Source: Rhizobium giardinii bv. giardinii H152
Lineage (GTDB): Bacteria > Pseudomonadota > Alphaproteobacteria > Rhizobiales > Rhizobiaceae
NCBI RefSeq assembly: GCF_000379605.1
Contig: NZ_KB902691.1
Location: forward strand, 61,055-125,054
Length of the DNA stretch: 64,000 bases
Reading direction: 5' to 3'
Positions 54,196 through 63,970 of this stretch are shown here, one piece after another (within the stretch, counting starts at the first letter, position 1; each line of letters opens with the position of its first letter). The position numbers and the translations under genes were made by a program. Under the pieces are notes generated by a model. That model was given only the letters and a program-made list of their open reading frames with translations. It was not told the DNA's origin and did not search any database.

Positions 54196-55221
54196 ATGAG
54201 CGAAAGACTTGAAGACATTGCAGCCGCCATGGTGGCGACCGGCAAGGGCCTGTTGGCGGCCGACGAATCCACTGCGACGATCGGCAAGCGCTTCGACACA
54301 ATCGGCCTTGCATCGACCGAAACATCGCGCCGCGACTATCGCGAGATGCTGTTTCGCGCCGACGAGGCAATGAAGACCTATATTTCCGGCGTCATCCTGT
54401 ATGAGGAGACCCTGTTCCAGAAGGCAGCGGACGGCACGCCCTTCGTCGATATCATTCGTGCCGCAGGCGCGGTTCCCGGCATCAAGGTCGATACCGGCGC
54501 CAAGCCGATGGCAAAATTCCCGGGCGAGACGATTACCGAAGGCCTCGATGGCCTGGCCGGACGCCTGAAGACCTATTATGACGCCGGCGCCCGTTTCGCC
54601 AAATGGCGCGGCGTGATCTCGGTATCCGATGTCCTGCCGAGCTTCGGCGCGATCAAGGCCAATGCGCAGGCGCTGGCGCGCTATGCAGCCCTCTGCCAGG
54701 AAGCCGGCATCGTGCCGATCGTCGAGCCGGAAGTGCTGATGGATGGCACGCCGGGTGACCATTCGATCGACCGCGCGGAAGTCGTGACCGAGGAGACGCT
54801 ACGCATCGTGTTCGAAGAACTGAGCGACGCACGCGTCAGCCTGGAAGGCATGATCCTCAAGCCGAGCATGGTCATCGACGGCAAGAAGGCGCGCAAAGCA
54901 TCGGTCGCCGAGGTCGCCGAGCGCACCGTGAAAGTCTTGAAGCGCACCGTGCCGGCAGCCGTTCCCGGCATCGCCTTCCTGTCCGGCGGCCAGTCCACCG
55001 AGGAAGCAACGGCCCATCTCTCCGCCATGAAGGCCGGTTACGACCTGCCGTGGGGCCTGACCTTCTCCTATGGTCGCGCTTTGCAAACCGAGGCGCTGAC
55101 GGCCTGGAGCGGCAAGCCGGAAAACGCCGCTGCCGGTCAGCGCGCCTTCACCCACCGCGCCAAGATGTGCAGCCTTGCTGCAACGGGCGGCTGGAAGAAG
55201 GAATTCGAAAAGGCTGCCTGA
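54196..55221 (+). CDS. Class I fructose-bisphosphate aldolase
   Basis: Splits fructose-1,6-bisphosphate through a Schiff base. The 341-residue protein is of the eukaryote-like class I: GKGLLAADESTATIGKRFD, GVILYEETLFQKA, GIKVDTGAKP, FAKWRGVISV and IVEPEVLMDG, then the Schiff-base Lys in LEGMILKPSMV and LSGGQSTEEATAHL. AGGAG eight bases before ATG 54196 sets the start. It has its own AT-rich control region after the pgk terminator. Confidence 0.96.
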   Translation: MSERLEDIAAAMVATGKGLLAADESTATIGKRFDTIGLASTETSRRDYREMLFRADEAMKTYISGVILYEETLFQKAADGTPFVDIIRAAGAVPGIKVDTGAKPMAKFPGETITEGLDGLAGRLKTYYDAGARFAKWRGVISVSDVLPSFGAIKANAQALARYAALCQEAGIVPIVEPEVLMDGTPGDHSIDRAEVVTEETLRIVFEELSDARVSLEGMILKPSMVIDGKKARKASVAEVAERTVKVLKRTVPAAVPGIAFLSGGQSTEEATAHLSAMKAGYDLPWGLTFSYGRALQTEALTAWSGKPENAAAGQRAFTHRAKMCSLAATGGWKKEFEKAA

Positions 55222-55244
55222 TTTAAGTTACCAGGGAGGGGAGA

Positions 55245-55277
55245 AGACCCGGTTCGCGTCTGCGGCCGGGTTTTCTT
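55245..55277 (+). terminator. Terminator of fba
   Basis: ACCCGG pairs with CCGGGT around a 13-base loop and runs into TTTCTTTG. It lies about 25 bases after the stop. Confidence 0.75.
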
Positions 55278-55410
55278 TGTTGTCATCGCGACGCTGCATT
55301 TGCGCGAACGCCAGGCGCAATTGTCCCGGTGACAAGAATGTGCTTCGCGCGATTTTCGCGCTGCTTTATCTCCTTCAACTGGTCTCGGCCGGAACGGGAG
55401 AAAGCAGCCC

Positions 55411-56331
55411 ATGGACAGCGTAGCCTATGTCACCGTCGATGTTTTCGCCGATGAACGGTTTGCCGGAAACCAGCTTGCGGTGATCCCGGATGCGCGCGGA
55501 TTGTCCGATGCACAGATGCAGCAGATCGCCACTGAATTCCGCTATTCCGAAGTTACCTTCGTGCTTCCGCCAGAAGATCCCGCCAACACGGCGCGGGTAA
55601 GGATCTTCACGCCGACGATGGAAATCCCCTTCGCCGGGCATCCGAATGTCGGCACCGCCTTCGTGCTCGGCGGCCAGCCGGAGATTTTCGGCAAGGCACC
55701 GGGGGACGTACTCCGCTTCGAGGAGAGGGCTGGTCTCGTCGAGACGGCTTTGATACGCGACGACCGTGGACGCGTGGCCGGAGCCGGCATTCTTGCGCCG
55801 CAGCCGCTGTCGCTCGGACCGCAGGTCGACGCCGACACCGTCGCGCGCTGCGCCTCGATCGGCACCGGCGACGTTCGTATGGCAACCCACGCACCGGTCA
55901 TTGCCTCCATCGGCCTGCCATTTGCGGTTGCTGAAGTGGCAGGGCTCGAAGCACTTGCGCGCGCCTGCCCCAACACCGCTGCCTTTGCCGAGGCCGGCCG
56001 GCGCTTCTTGCGCGAGGACGAGCAATTCGCACTCTTTCTCTATACGCGCCTGCCGGACCGCCCTTGGCATTTTCGCACCCGGATGTTCGCCCCGCTCGAC
56101 AATCTCATCGAGGATCCGGCGACGGGAAGCGCCTCGGGAGCGCTGGGCGCACTTCTGGCCTCGCTGCAGCCGGACCCCGAACTCGACATCCACATTACCA
56201 TCGAGCAGGGCGTCGAGATGGGCCGCCGAAGCCTGATTGAACTGCATGTGCGTAAATCGGGCGGCCTGGTTGGCGATGTGCGGATTGCCGGGCGATGCGT
56301 GGCGGTCATGCGCGGCAGCATCCGTCTTTAG
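55411..56331 (+). CDS. PhzF-family isomerase-like protein
   Basis: A 306-residue member of the PhzF/diaminopimelate-epimerase-like fold. It opens YVTVDVFADERFAGNQLAVI and has the catalytic Glu in FRYSEVTFVLPPE. FTPTMEIPFAGHPNVGTAFV and DPATGSASGALGALLA follow, as in most PhzF proteins. Most members outside phenazine operons have no known substrate, and there are no phenazine genes here. Its stop overlaps the stop of a small convergent gene. Confidence 0.92.
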   Translation: MDSVAYVTVDVFADERFAGNQLAVIPDARGLSDAQMQQIATEFRYSEVTFVLPPEDPANTARVRIFTPTMEIPFAGHPNVGTAFVLGGQPEIFGKAPGDVLRFEERAGLVETALIRDDRGRVAGAGILAPQPLSLGPQVDADTVARCASIGTGDVRMATHAPVIASIGLPFAVAEVAGLEALARACPNTAAFAEAGRRFLREDEQFALFLYTRLPDRPWHFRTRMFAPLDNLIEDPATGSASGALGALLASLQPDPELDIHITIEQGVEMGRRSLIELHVRKSGGLVGDVRIAGRCVAVMRGSIRL

Positions 56332-56483
56332 GGCCGGACCAAGACCGTCAGCATCATCACGGCGATCGCAAAGACGGCGATCTTCCAGAAGTCTCGGCGC
56401 TGGCGCAGTCCGGGCAGATTGAGCGGCTTCAGCACCTGGATGACCATGGCCAGAAGCAGGAGCACCGTTAACGCTTTCGACAT
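56328..56483 (-). CDS. 51-residue double-helix membrane protein
   Basis: A very short gene with two membrane helices (KALTVLLLLAMVIQVL and FWKIAVFAIAVMMLTVLV) joined by a basic loop (LRQRRD). The frame is open from ATG 56483 to TAA 56328 with codon use like other genes here. It lies between convergent phzF-like and divergent MFS genes. I believe similar proteins of about 50 residues occur in other rhizobia, but this should be confirmed. The function is unknown. Confidence 0.65.
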   Translation of the reverse strand: MSKALTVLLLLAMVIQVLKPLNLPGLRQRRDFWKIAVFAIAVMMLTVLVRP

Positions 56484-56654
56484 TCATTTTTCTCTGTTGT
56501 GGAAAAGAACTTGGCTGGACGTCAGGGCGTCACACTTTTGCGCGCGAACAGGGTTAGAACGCCTTTTCCAATCTCACTCAATAGGAATTTCCGGCTGGCA
56601 ATTGTGCTGGCATCGCCCTACCTTTCGGCACAACCCGGAACCCGCGGATTTCAC

Positions 56655-57932
56655 ATGCGAAAAAACCTCCTTCCCGTCGCCTCTCTTCTGCTCGGCACGC
56701 TGTTTCTCTTCCTTGGAAATGGACTGCACAGCCTGTTGCTGCCGGTGCGCGGCACGACGGAAGGCTATTCGACGACGCTGCTCGGCCTGCTCGGCACCTC
56801 CTGGGCGAGCGGCTTCGTGCTCGGCTGCCTGCTGGCGCCGACCATCGTCAAACGCGCCGGCCATGTGCGCGCCTTCAGCTGCTTTGCCTCCATCCTAGCG
56901 ATCATCGCGCTTTTGACCGGCATTCTCGTCGATCCGATCTGGTGGGTGGTGCTGCGCGCCTTTACAGGCTTCTCGACGGCCGGAACCTCGATGATCATCG
57001 AAAGCTGGCTGAACGAGCGCGCCACCAATGAGAGCCGCGGCGCGATCTTCTCGCTCTACATCGCCATCACCCTGATGGGCGTCGTCGGCGGCCAGTTGAT
57101 GATCCCGTTCGGCGATACGTCGACGACGCTGTTCTTCATGTGCGCCGGGATCGTCTATTGCCTGGCCATGCTGCCGACGCTCCTGTCGACCGCGGCCTTG
57201 CCGCAACCGCTGAAGCAGGTCAGCCTCGACCTTCCGGCGCTCTATCGCAACTCGCCGATCTCCTTTCTCGGCATCCTGCTCGTTGGCATCGCCAATGGCG
57301 CCTACGGGACGCTCGGCGCGGTGTTCGGCCGTCAGGTGGGACTGACAGATAGCGATGTCGCGCTGATGATGAGTACGACGATCTTCGCGGGCGCCTTGAT
57401 GCAGTTTCCCGCCGGGCGCCTCTCGGACATGATCGACCGGCGCTACGTCCTGGCTGCGCTTGCGGCCGTCGCCGCGATTGCCGGCGCACTGATCTTCCTG
57501 ATCGAGCCGACCGGCGTCGTCCTGCTGATCGCGCTGGTCGGCGTCTACGGCGCGACCGCCAATGCGCTCTATCCCATCGCCGTCTCGCATGCCAACGACT
57601 TCGCCACGCCGGAGGATTTCGTCAAGATTTCCGGCGGCCTGCTCTTGCTCTACGGCATCGGCACGATCATCGGCCCGACCATCGGCGGCCCGATCATGAC
57701 CGTCACCGGTCCTTACGGCCTGTTCATGATCACCGCCTGCGCCCATGTGCTGATCACGGCTTACGCGATCTTCCGCAGCCGCATGCGCGCCGCAGTGCCG
57801 GCATCGGAACGCGACTCCTACTCGACCATCAACCCCGGCACCCTGACGACGCCGGAAAGCCTGCAACTGTCGCCGCGGGCAGCCCCTTTCGAGGAAAGAA
57901 GCGACGACGAGCCTGAACGGAGGATCGCATGA
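56655..57932 (+). CDS. Major facilitator superfamily transporter
   Basis: A 425-residue inner-membrane protein with 12 predicted helices. It has the MFS loop motif in LLAPTIVKRAGHVRAF and its repeat in FPAGRLSDMIDRRYVLAAL. GLHSLLLPVRGTTEGYSTTLLGL near the start is like the YcaD/arabinose-efflux-like branch. The start MRKNLLPVASL at 56655 begins directly before the first helix; longer forms add unlikely residues. DUF1192 overlaps its end (ATGA). The substrate is unknown. Confidence 0.92.
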   Translation: MRKNLLPVASLLLGTLFLFLGNGLHSLLLPVRGTTEGYSTTLLGLLGTSWASGFVLGCLLAPTIVKRAGHVRAFSCFASILAIIALLTGILVDPIWWVVLRAFTGFSTAGTSMIIESWLNERATNESRGAIFSLYIAITLMGVVGGQLMIPFGDTSTTLFFMCAGIVYCLAMLPTLLSTAALPQPLKQVSLDLPALYRNSPISFLGILLVGIANGAYGTLGAVFGRQVGLTDSDVALMMSTTIFAGALMQFPAGRLSDMIDRRYVLAALAAVAAIAGALIFLIEPTGVVLLIALVGVYGATANALYPIAVSHANDFATPEDFVKISGGLLLLYGIGTIIGPTIGGPIMTVTGPYGLFMITACAHVLITAYAIFRSRMRAAVPASERDSYSTINPGTLTTPESLQLSPRAAPFEERSDDEPERRIA

Positions 57933-58120
57933 GCCTGTTTGACGACGACCGTCCCAAGAAACAGCCGGTCCACGAAATCGGCTGCGACCTCTCGCTTCTG
58001 TCGGCCGACGAGCTTTCCTTGCGTATAGACATGCTGAAACAGGAAATCGCGCGGCTGGAAGCGGAAAGAGCAAACAAGTCGGCAAGCAAGTCGCAAGCCG
58101 AGAAATTCTTTCGGTCGTGA
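57929..58120 (+). CDS. DUF1192 small protein
   Basis: A 63-residue protein of the DUF1192 family. An acidic start (SLFDDDRPKKQPVHEIGCDL) is followed by LSLLSADELSLRIDMLKQEI and ARLEAERANKSASKSQAE, a short amphipathic helix. The end (KFFRS) is typical. Its ATG overlaps the MFS stop by four bases, so it is translated with it. The family is limited to alphaproteobacteria and has no assigned role. Confidence 0.9.
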   Translation: MSLFDDDRPKKQPVHEIGCDLSLLSADELSLRIDMLKQEIARLEAERANKSASKSQAEKFFRS

Positions 58121-58224
58121 CGCTGCACTTTGCAGACACAACTGAAAGCCAACTTTAAAAAACAAGAGATTACATGGCGCCCGCCCGGCAGCCATAAACG
58201 CTTCATTAAGCCTTATAAGGTATT

Positions 58225-58331
58225 ACTGAGGCATCCAGATCGCTCTGGACTCAGGCAATTTCCCGTTTGGCGAATGGTCTGATTTTTCTCCCTGTTTTAC
58301 CTTGAGAGCCGCTTTTGCGGCTCTTTTTTTG
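58225..58331 (+). ncRNA. Candidate small regulatory RNA
   Basis: A 107-base unit. TATAAG lies at -10 spacing. A 5' hairpin follows: CTGAG-GCA-TCCAGA, loop TCGC, TCTGGA-CTCAG (11 pairs with a three-base bulge, 58226-58254). Then comes a pyrimidine-rich unpaired middle (TTTTTCTCCCTGTTTTACC) fit for base-pairing with ribosome sites. A strong terminator ends it, AGAGCCGC-TTTT-GCGGCTCT plus a T run. This is the classic layout of a Hfq-type trans-acting sRNA. No good -35 element is seen, and it may instead be the 3' end of the DUF1192 transcript. Confidence 0.45.
58305..58330 (+). terminator. Strong terminator after DUF1192 / candidate sRNA
   Basis: AGAGCCGC pairs with GCGGCTCT around TTTT and is followed by at least six T. 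Whatever is transcribed upstream ends here. Confidence 0.92.
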
Positions 58332-58365
58332 TCTTTTTTTCCCAATCGCCAAAGAATTGTGGAGA

Positions 58366-58380
58366 TTAACCCTTTATTAA
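58366..58380 (+). promoter_or_regulatory. Perfect CtrA box before rcdA
   Basis: TTAA-CCCTTTA-TTAA, an exact match, 125 bases before the rcdA start. It would close a feedback loop in which CtrA drives a factor for its own breakdown, as known in Caulobacter. Confidence 0.75.
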
Positions 58381-58504
58381 GAATGCGCTTGCGCGAAATG
58401 CGCTATGGGATCATGTTCCAACTATCGAACGAGCGGCCCGAAACTTTCTGTTAACCCGTTCGTTGCCTGTCCGAGTTGATGCGTTTAACCAGGGAAATCA
58501 GACC

Positions 58505-59023
58505 ATGTCCGAACGGGGATTGAATACGGTGAGCTTCGCGGGACACGCTGCGTCTTCGGCGCAGTTCAAGGCTCTCTATGCCGAAGGCATGGGTCTGGTT
58601 GAAGAGACCGCAAGCTATCTCGATGGCCCCGGTCGCGCCGCCTCCAAGGTTCTGCCGCGCATGGCCTCGGTGCTCTATGCCGCGGAATCGATGCGCCTCA
58701 CCACCCGTCTGATGCAGATGGCATCCTGGCTGCTCCTGCAGCGTGCCGTCAACAATGGCGAAATGAACCGCGAGCAGGTCCTTTCGGAAAAGAACAAGGT
58801 CCGCCTCGACAGCTTCAACGTCGATCGCACGGCACCCGGCTGGAACGACCTGCCGGAAGGTTTCCGCGATCTGATCGACCGCTCGCTGCGCCTGCAGAAC
58901 CGCGTCGCCCTGCTCGACCGCGAAATCTACCGCCCGCAGGAAGCCCAGAACTTCACGCCCGACAACCAGAACGGCGTCAAGGCCCAGCTCACTTTGCTGC
59001 AGACGGCTTTTGGAACCAACTGA
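58505..59023 (+). CDS. rcdA: Regulator of CtrA degradation RcdA (DUF1465)
   Basis: An adaptor that helps ClpXP, with CpdR, to degrade CtrA and other substrates. The 172-residue protein is all helical: SSAQFKALYAEGMGLVEETA, ASVLYAAESMRLTTRLMQMA and SWLLLQRAVNNGEMNREQV, then IDRSLRLQNRVALLDREIY, matching DUF1465/RcdA over its length. ATG 58505 (MSERGLNTVSFAG) is the family start. It has its own CtrA box and a terminator after it, so it is probably transcribed alone. Confidence 0.93.
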   Translation: MSERGLNTVSFAGHAASSAQFKALYAEGMGLVEETASYLDGPGRAASKVLPRMASVLYAAESMRLTTRLMQMASWLLLQRAVNNGEMNREQVLSEKNKVRLDSFNVDRTAPGWNDLPEGFRDLIDRSLRLQNRVALLDREIYRPQEAQNFTPDNQNGVKAQLTLLQTAFGTN

Positions 59024-59054
59024 TCGAGGCCGAAAAGGCACCCGAATGCTCAGG

Positions 59055-59078
59055 ACCCGGCCATCGTGCCGGGTTTTT
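59055..59078 (+). terminator. Terminator of rcdA
   Basis: CCCGGC pairs with GCCGGG around six bases, followed by five T. Confidence 0.88.
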
Positions 59079-59171
59079 GTGTTTTGAGGATGCAAGCCGG
59101 CGCAGTGGCGACAAACAGGCAACCAAGCCTGTCACTTCACATACGCTCGAGGCGAGACCGGGTCAGGGTCG

Positions 59172-59588
59172 TCATGCCGGCGGCATCTTGTCGAATTTCG
59201 GCAGGGCCGGATCGATGTGGTCCCATGCGTAACCGCGCACCCCATACGTCACCATCTGCGGCTCGTATCGGCTTGGGTCGTCGAGGCTTGCGGCGTGCAC
59301 CGTAAACAGGTCCGGCATGGCCGTGAACGTCAAATAGACCGGTGATCCGCAGGTTGGGCAGAACGAATGCGTCTTGATATTGCCGCTGTCGCCGGCGATG
59401 GCCCAATGCCTTGCTTCGCCTTTAAGTTTCACGTTCCGCTTGTCCGTAAAGGTCAGGTAGGACCCATGTCCGGCGCCGCTCCTGCGCTGGCAGTCTCGGC
59501 ACTGGCAGTCGTTCATCACCAGCGGTTCGGCAGAAATTTCATAGCGGATCGCGCCGCAGGCGCATCCGCCCGTATAGACCTTGCTCAT
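59172..59588 (-). CDS. GFA-family (glutathione-dependent formaldehyde-activating-like) protein
   Basis: A 138-residue zinc protein. Cys residues in the usual places: GGCACGAIRYE, MNDCQCRDCQRRSGAGHGS and HSFCPTCGSPVYL, which bind two zinc ions in the family. Most GFA-like proteins are not true formaldehyde enzymes and their role is unknown. It is the last gene of a minus-strand group ArsR-SRPBCC-DUF899-GFA, 196 bases after DUF899. Confidence 0.92.
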   Translation of the reverse strand: MSKVYTGGCACGAIRYEISAEPLVMNDCQCRDCQRRSGAGHGSYLTFTDKRNVKLKGEARHWAIAGDSGNIKTHSFCPTCGSPVYLTFTAMPDLFTVHAASLDDPSRYEPQMVTYGVRGYAWDHIDPALPKFDKMPPA

Positions 59589-59784
59589 ATCGTTTCTCCT
59601 GTAGCAAAGCGCGGCTTGCCCACCCGGTAACCAGACTGGGATTCCGCCTGACAAAAGTGAAAGGAGGCTGATAATCTGATCGGATGCCGCACGATGGCGC
59701 CAGGGGCGATCAGGCCACCGCTCCGGCGTTGAAGTGAGCAGGCGCATCGCATCTGCGGACGTGCGACGACAGCGGTGGCGTCGT

Positions 59785-60543
59785 TCAGCCGTTGTCATAC
59801 TCGTCGTGATGACGCCACCACATGCCCTTTTCGTTGCGTCCCTTGGGCGCTCGGTCGAGCCACTGGTACATGCCCCAGAGGCCATCCAGTCCGCGCGCAT
59901 AGGCGGAATAGGTGTGGTAGACGACACCGTCTTCGAGGACGAAGGCGCTCATGCCCGGCCTTTCGCGCACGAATGTAGCAGCGTCGGTGCCGCTCATGGC
60001 AGCGGCAGTTGCAGGCCCGTCGGGTGTTTCGCCTGCGGGCAATGCAGGCTCGCGCCGGTAGTTGTATTCGACGGCCCCGTCACGCTGTTGTTTCTCGGTG
60101 TTCGAAACGTTGAAGTCGAGATTGAAGTCGCTCCCGTGCGAGGAGGCCCAGGGAAACGACCATTCCATCCGCCGCTTGAACGCCTGCAGCTTGCCGAGCG
60201 GCGCCCGCGACACGGCGGTAAACGCCACATCGTGGTTTTCCAGATGGACGACGAAGCCGTCGAAACCGTCGGCGATTGCCGAACAGGACGGACATCCGGC
60301 CTTGTAGTCGGGGCCGAACATGAAGTGGTAGACGAGAAGCTGCGACCGCCCCCTGAACAGGTTTGCCAGCGTGGCATCCCCTTGGTCGGTCTCGAAATGG
60401 TATGCCTTGTCAATCCGGACCCACGGCAGGTCCTGTCGCCGCCGCGCGAGCTCGTCGCTGCGCCGCGTCAGCGCCTTTTCTTCCTCAAGCAGTGCGATCC
60501 GGGCCTTCAGCCACTCGTCGCGCAAAACGATTTGATGTTGCAT
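59785..60543 (-). CDS. DUF899 thioredoxin-like protein
   Basis: A 252-residue protein of the DUF899 family, often called a predicted dithiol-disulfide oxidoreductase. FGPDYKAGCPSCSAIADGFD holds the Cys-x-x-Cys at the thioredoxin site. LPWVRIDKAYHFETDQG and the end GMYQWLDRAPKGRNE are typical. The start MQHQIVLRDEW (60543) follows a gap with GGAGG, which rules out the longer frame. It lies 62 bases after the SRPBCC gene. The partner is unknown. Confidence 0.9.
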   Translation of the reverse strand: MQHQIVLRDEWLKARIALLEEEKALTRRSDELARRRQDLPWVRIDKAYHFETDQGDATLANLFRGRSQLLVYHFMFGPDYKAGCPSCSAIADGFDGFVVHLENHDVAFTAVSRAPLGKLQAFKRRMEWSFPWASSHGSDFNLDFNVSNTEKQQRDGAVEYNYRREPALPAGETPDGPATAAAMSGTDAATFVRERPGMSAFVLEDGVVYHTYSAYARGLDGLWGMYQWLDRAPKGRNEKGMWWRHHDEYDNG

Positions 60544-60605
60544 AACGAACCTCCTGTTTGTCGAAGTGCGTGTTGCATGCGATCTGTCAATTCCGTTCGA
60601 ACGTG

Positions 60606-61088
60606 TCAGTGCAGGCGCTTGGAGGCATCCTGTTCCGCAGCGACGGCATCGAGGTTGCGCACAACCTTCTTCCACCCTTCGCTCATGCTGCGGAAGGCAG
60701 TGTCGTTCCTCGGCAGTACGAAACCGGAATGGACGAGGCGAAGGCGTGTACCACCGTCAGCCCTGGAAAGGATGAAGGTGACGACCGTGTCCAGCCGCGA
60801 GCCATATCCGACGTTTCCCTCATCTCCGCCTTTCCAGGCATAGGCGAAGCGCTCGTAGGGTACGACCTCCAGCACCTGGCAGCGAATGATCCCGTCCCAT
60901 GCCCCGGCTGGCGTCGTCTGGAACGTGAAGTGCTTGCCCTCCACAGGTTCGAACCCAGTCGGTGCCATCATCCAGCGCGCGATCAGTTCGCCGGATGTCA
61001 GCGCCGTCCAGATCGTCTCCGGCGCATGCGGAAAGACCTCGTCAAGAACGATGTCCTGCGTGTCGGGCTTCAAAGCGGCGTCGGTCAT
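60606..61088 (-). CDS. SRPBCC/AHSA1-domain protein
   Basis: A 160-residue START-like fold protein of the Aha1/CalC branch. IVLDEVFPHAPETIWTALTS is the domain start; IRCQVLEVVPYERFAYAWKG and the end SEGWKKVVRNLDAV are typical. ATG 61088 overlaps the stop of arsR by four bases, so translation is coupled. ArsR-SRPBCC pairs are common in soil bacteria and are thought to answer small hydrophobic molecules; the ligand is unknown. Confidence 0.92.
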   Translation of the reverse strand: MTDAALKPDTQDIVLDEVFPHAPETIWTALTSGELIARWMMAPTGFEPVEGKHFTFQTTPAGAWDGIIRCQVLEVVPYERFAYAWKGGDEGNVGYGSRLDTVVTFILSRADGGTRLRLVHSGFVLPRNDTAFRSMSEGWKKVVRNLDAVAAEQDASKRLH

Positions 61089-61414
61089 GGATCGATCTCC
61101 TTGAGCAAGGTTCTGAGATTGGCGAAGCGTTCGCGCCAGAAGACGCCGTAGTGGCCCAGCCAATCGACAAGCGGGGCGAGGCCCTCGGGCTCTGCGCGAT
61201 AATAGACGTTGCGTCCCTCCGGGCGCTCGGCAACCAGGCCGGCCTGCTTCAATGATTTGAGATGCTGAGAGATGGCGCCCTGCGTCACCCCGCTTCCGCG
61301 CGTCAACTCGACCACGGTAATCTCATCGGACCGGACGACCCGCTCGAAAACGGCCCGCCGCGTCGGGTCGGCAAGGGTACGCAGGACAGCGGTGACGTTT
61401 GCAGCTTCGATCAT
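61085..61414 (-). CDS. ArsR-family transcriptional regulator
   Basis: A 109-residue winged-helix repressor. IEAANVTAVLRTLADPTRRA and VFERVVRSDEITVVELTRG lead to the recognition helix GVTQGAISQHLKSLKQAGLV, then the wing AERPEGRNVYYRAEPEGLA. It lacks the Cys pair for arsenic or other metals seen in classic ArsR, so a metal ligand is unlikely. It heads the SRPBCC-DUF899-GFA group and probably represses it from the spacer at 61415-61500. Confidence 0.94.
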   Translation of the reverse strand: MIEAANVTAVLRTLADPTRRAVFERVVRSDEITVVELTRGSGVTQGAISQHLKSLKQAGLVAERPEGRNVYYRAEPEGLAPLVDWLGHYGVFWRERFANLRTLLKEIDP

Positions 61415-61502
61415 GACTAATCAAATAGCGCATACTAATTGATGAGTCAATACTAATCTTTTCGCACCGACGCCGCCCATCCGAAACCCATAGTCCAAAC
61501 GC

Positions 61503-61527
61503 AAAAAAGCCCGGCGAACCGGGCTTT
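61503..61527 (-). terminator. Terminator of rpmE
   Basis: AAAGCCCGG pairs with CCGGGCTTT around four bases and runs into T on the minus strand (TTTTTTGCG). Confidence 0.92.
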
Positions 61528-61555
61528 CCTAAATTCAAAATCCAGCAGGAAGAGA

Positions 61556-61777
61556 TTAGAGGCCGAGGCCTTCGAATCGCTTCTTGAACTTGGAAACGCG
61601 GCCGCCGCGATCCATGAGCTGCTGGTTGCCGCCGGTCCATGCCGGATGCGACTTCGGGTCGATTTCGAGGTTCATGGTCTGGCCCTCCGAACCCCAGGTC
61701 GAGCGGGTTTCGTATTCGGTGCCGTCGGTCATGACCACTTTGATCATGTGGTAAGCGGGATGGATATCAGCCTTCAT
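61556..61777 (-). CDS. rpmE: Ribosomal protein L31
   Basis: A 73-residue protein of the large subunit. [20 protein letters not shown] is the family start, then [19 protein letters not shown] and [20 protein letters not shown]. The zinc-binding Cys residues of E. coli-type L31 are absent, as in other rhizobia. The start at 61777 is clear from the family; an in-frame ATG 21 codons upstream is not used. It is divergent from the ABC exporter. Confidence 0.96.
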   Translation of the reverse strand: MKADIHPAYHMIKVVMTDGTEYETRSTWGSEGQTMNLEIDPKSHPAWTGGNQQLMDRGGRVSKFKKRFEGLGL

Positions 61778-61994
61778 AACAATCTTCCTGCAAGTTCCAG
61801 GGTCCAATTGTCGCAAGCCATTTGCGGGCCATTGCGGCATGGGGACCGAACACGTAAATGAAGCCGCAGATCACATGCGGGACTACGGCTTCCCAATTTG
61901 ATGCCGTGCCTATACATGATGGTCACCTGGATAACAAGTACCGCCGGAGAAGACTTGTGCAAGTTCTGCCGCTTCTTCCGGTATTGGAGGTCAT

Positions 61995-63800
<1,806 letters not shown>

Positions 63801-63872
63801 CGCAGCCGCTCCAGAATAAAATCGATTGAGTGCAACCCTTATACCAAAGATCACTGATAATGACCGATGTGA

Positions 63873-63970
63873 TGGCCCGGAAACGGGCGTCCGGGTAGAA
63901 GAAACCGCAGAGCGATGCCTGAGCATCGGTCGAGGATTTCGACGCCCTCCGGTGGCCGATTTCCGGGCCA
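63873..63970. repeat. 98-bp nested palindromic element
   Basis: TGGCCCGGAAA and TTTCCGGGCCA form the outer arms (63873-63883, 63960-63970). GGGCGTC and GACGCCC nest inside (63885-63891, 63941-63947). A small central hairpin GATGC-CTGA-GCATC is at about 63914-63927, and GGTGGCC-GGCCACC overlaps the right arm. The size and form fit the rhizobial intergenic mosaic elements (RIME type), by recollection rather than by comparison. Confidence 0.65.

Larger units (their letters stand above)
58121..58504. other. 384-base spacer between DUF1192 and rcdA
   Basis: Contains, in order, a -10-like TATAAG (58214-58219), a candidate small RNA (58225-58331) with its own terminator, a T-rich stretch, and a perfect CtrA box (58366-58380) before rcdA. 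Confidence 0.7.

Noticed and set aside
61953..61964. ACTTG-TG-CAAGT palindrome before the ABC exporter
   Set aside because: Twelve bases with short arms in one spacer is weak on its own; a third CAAGT nearby may be chance.
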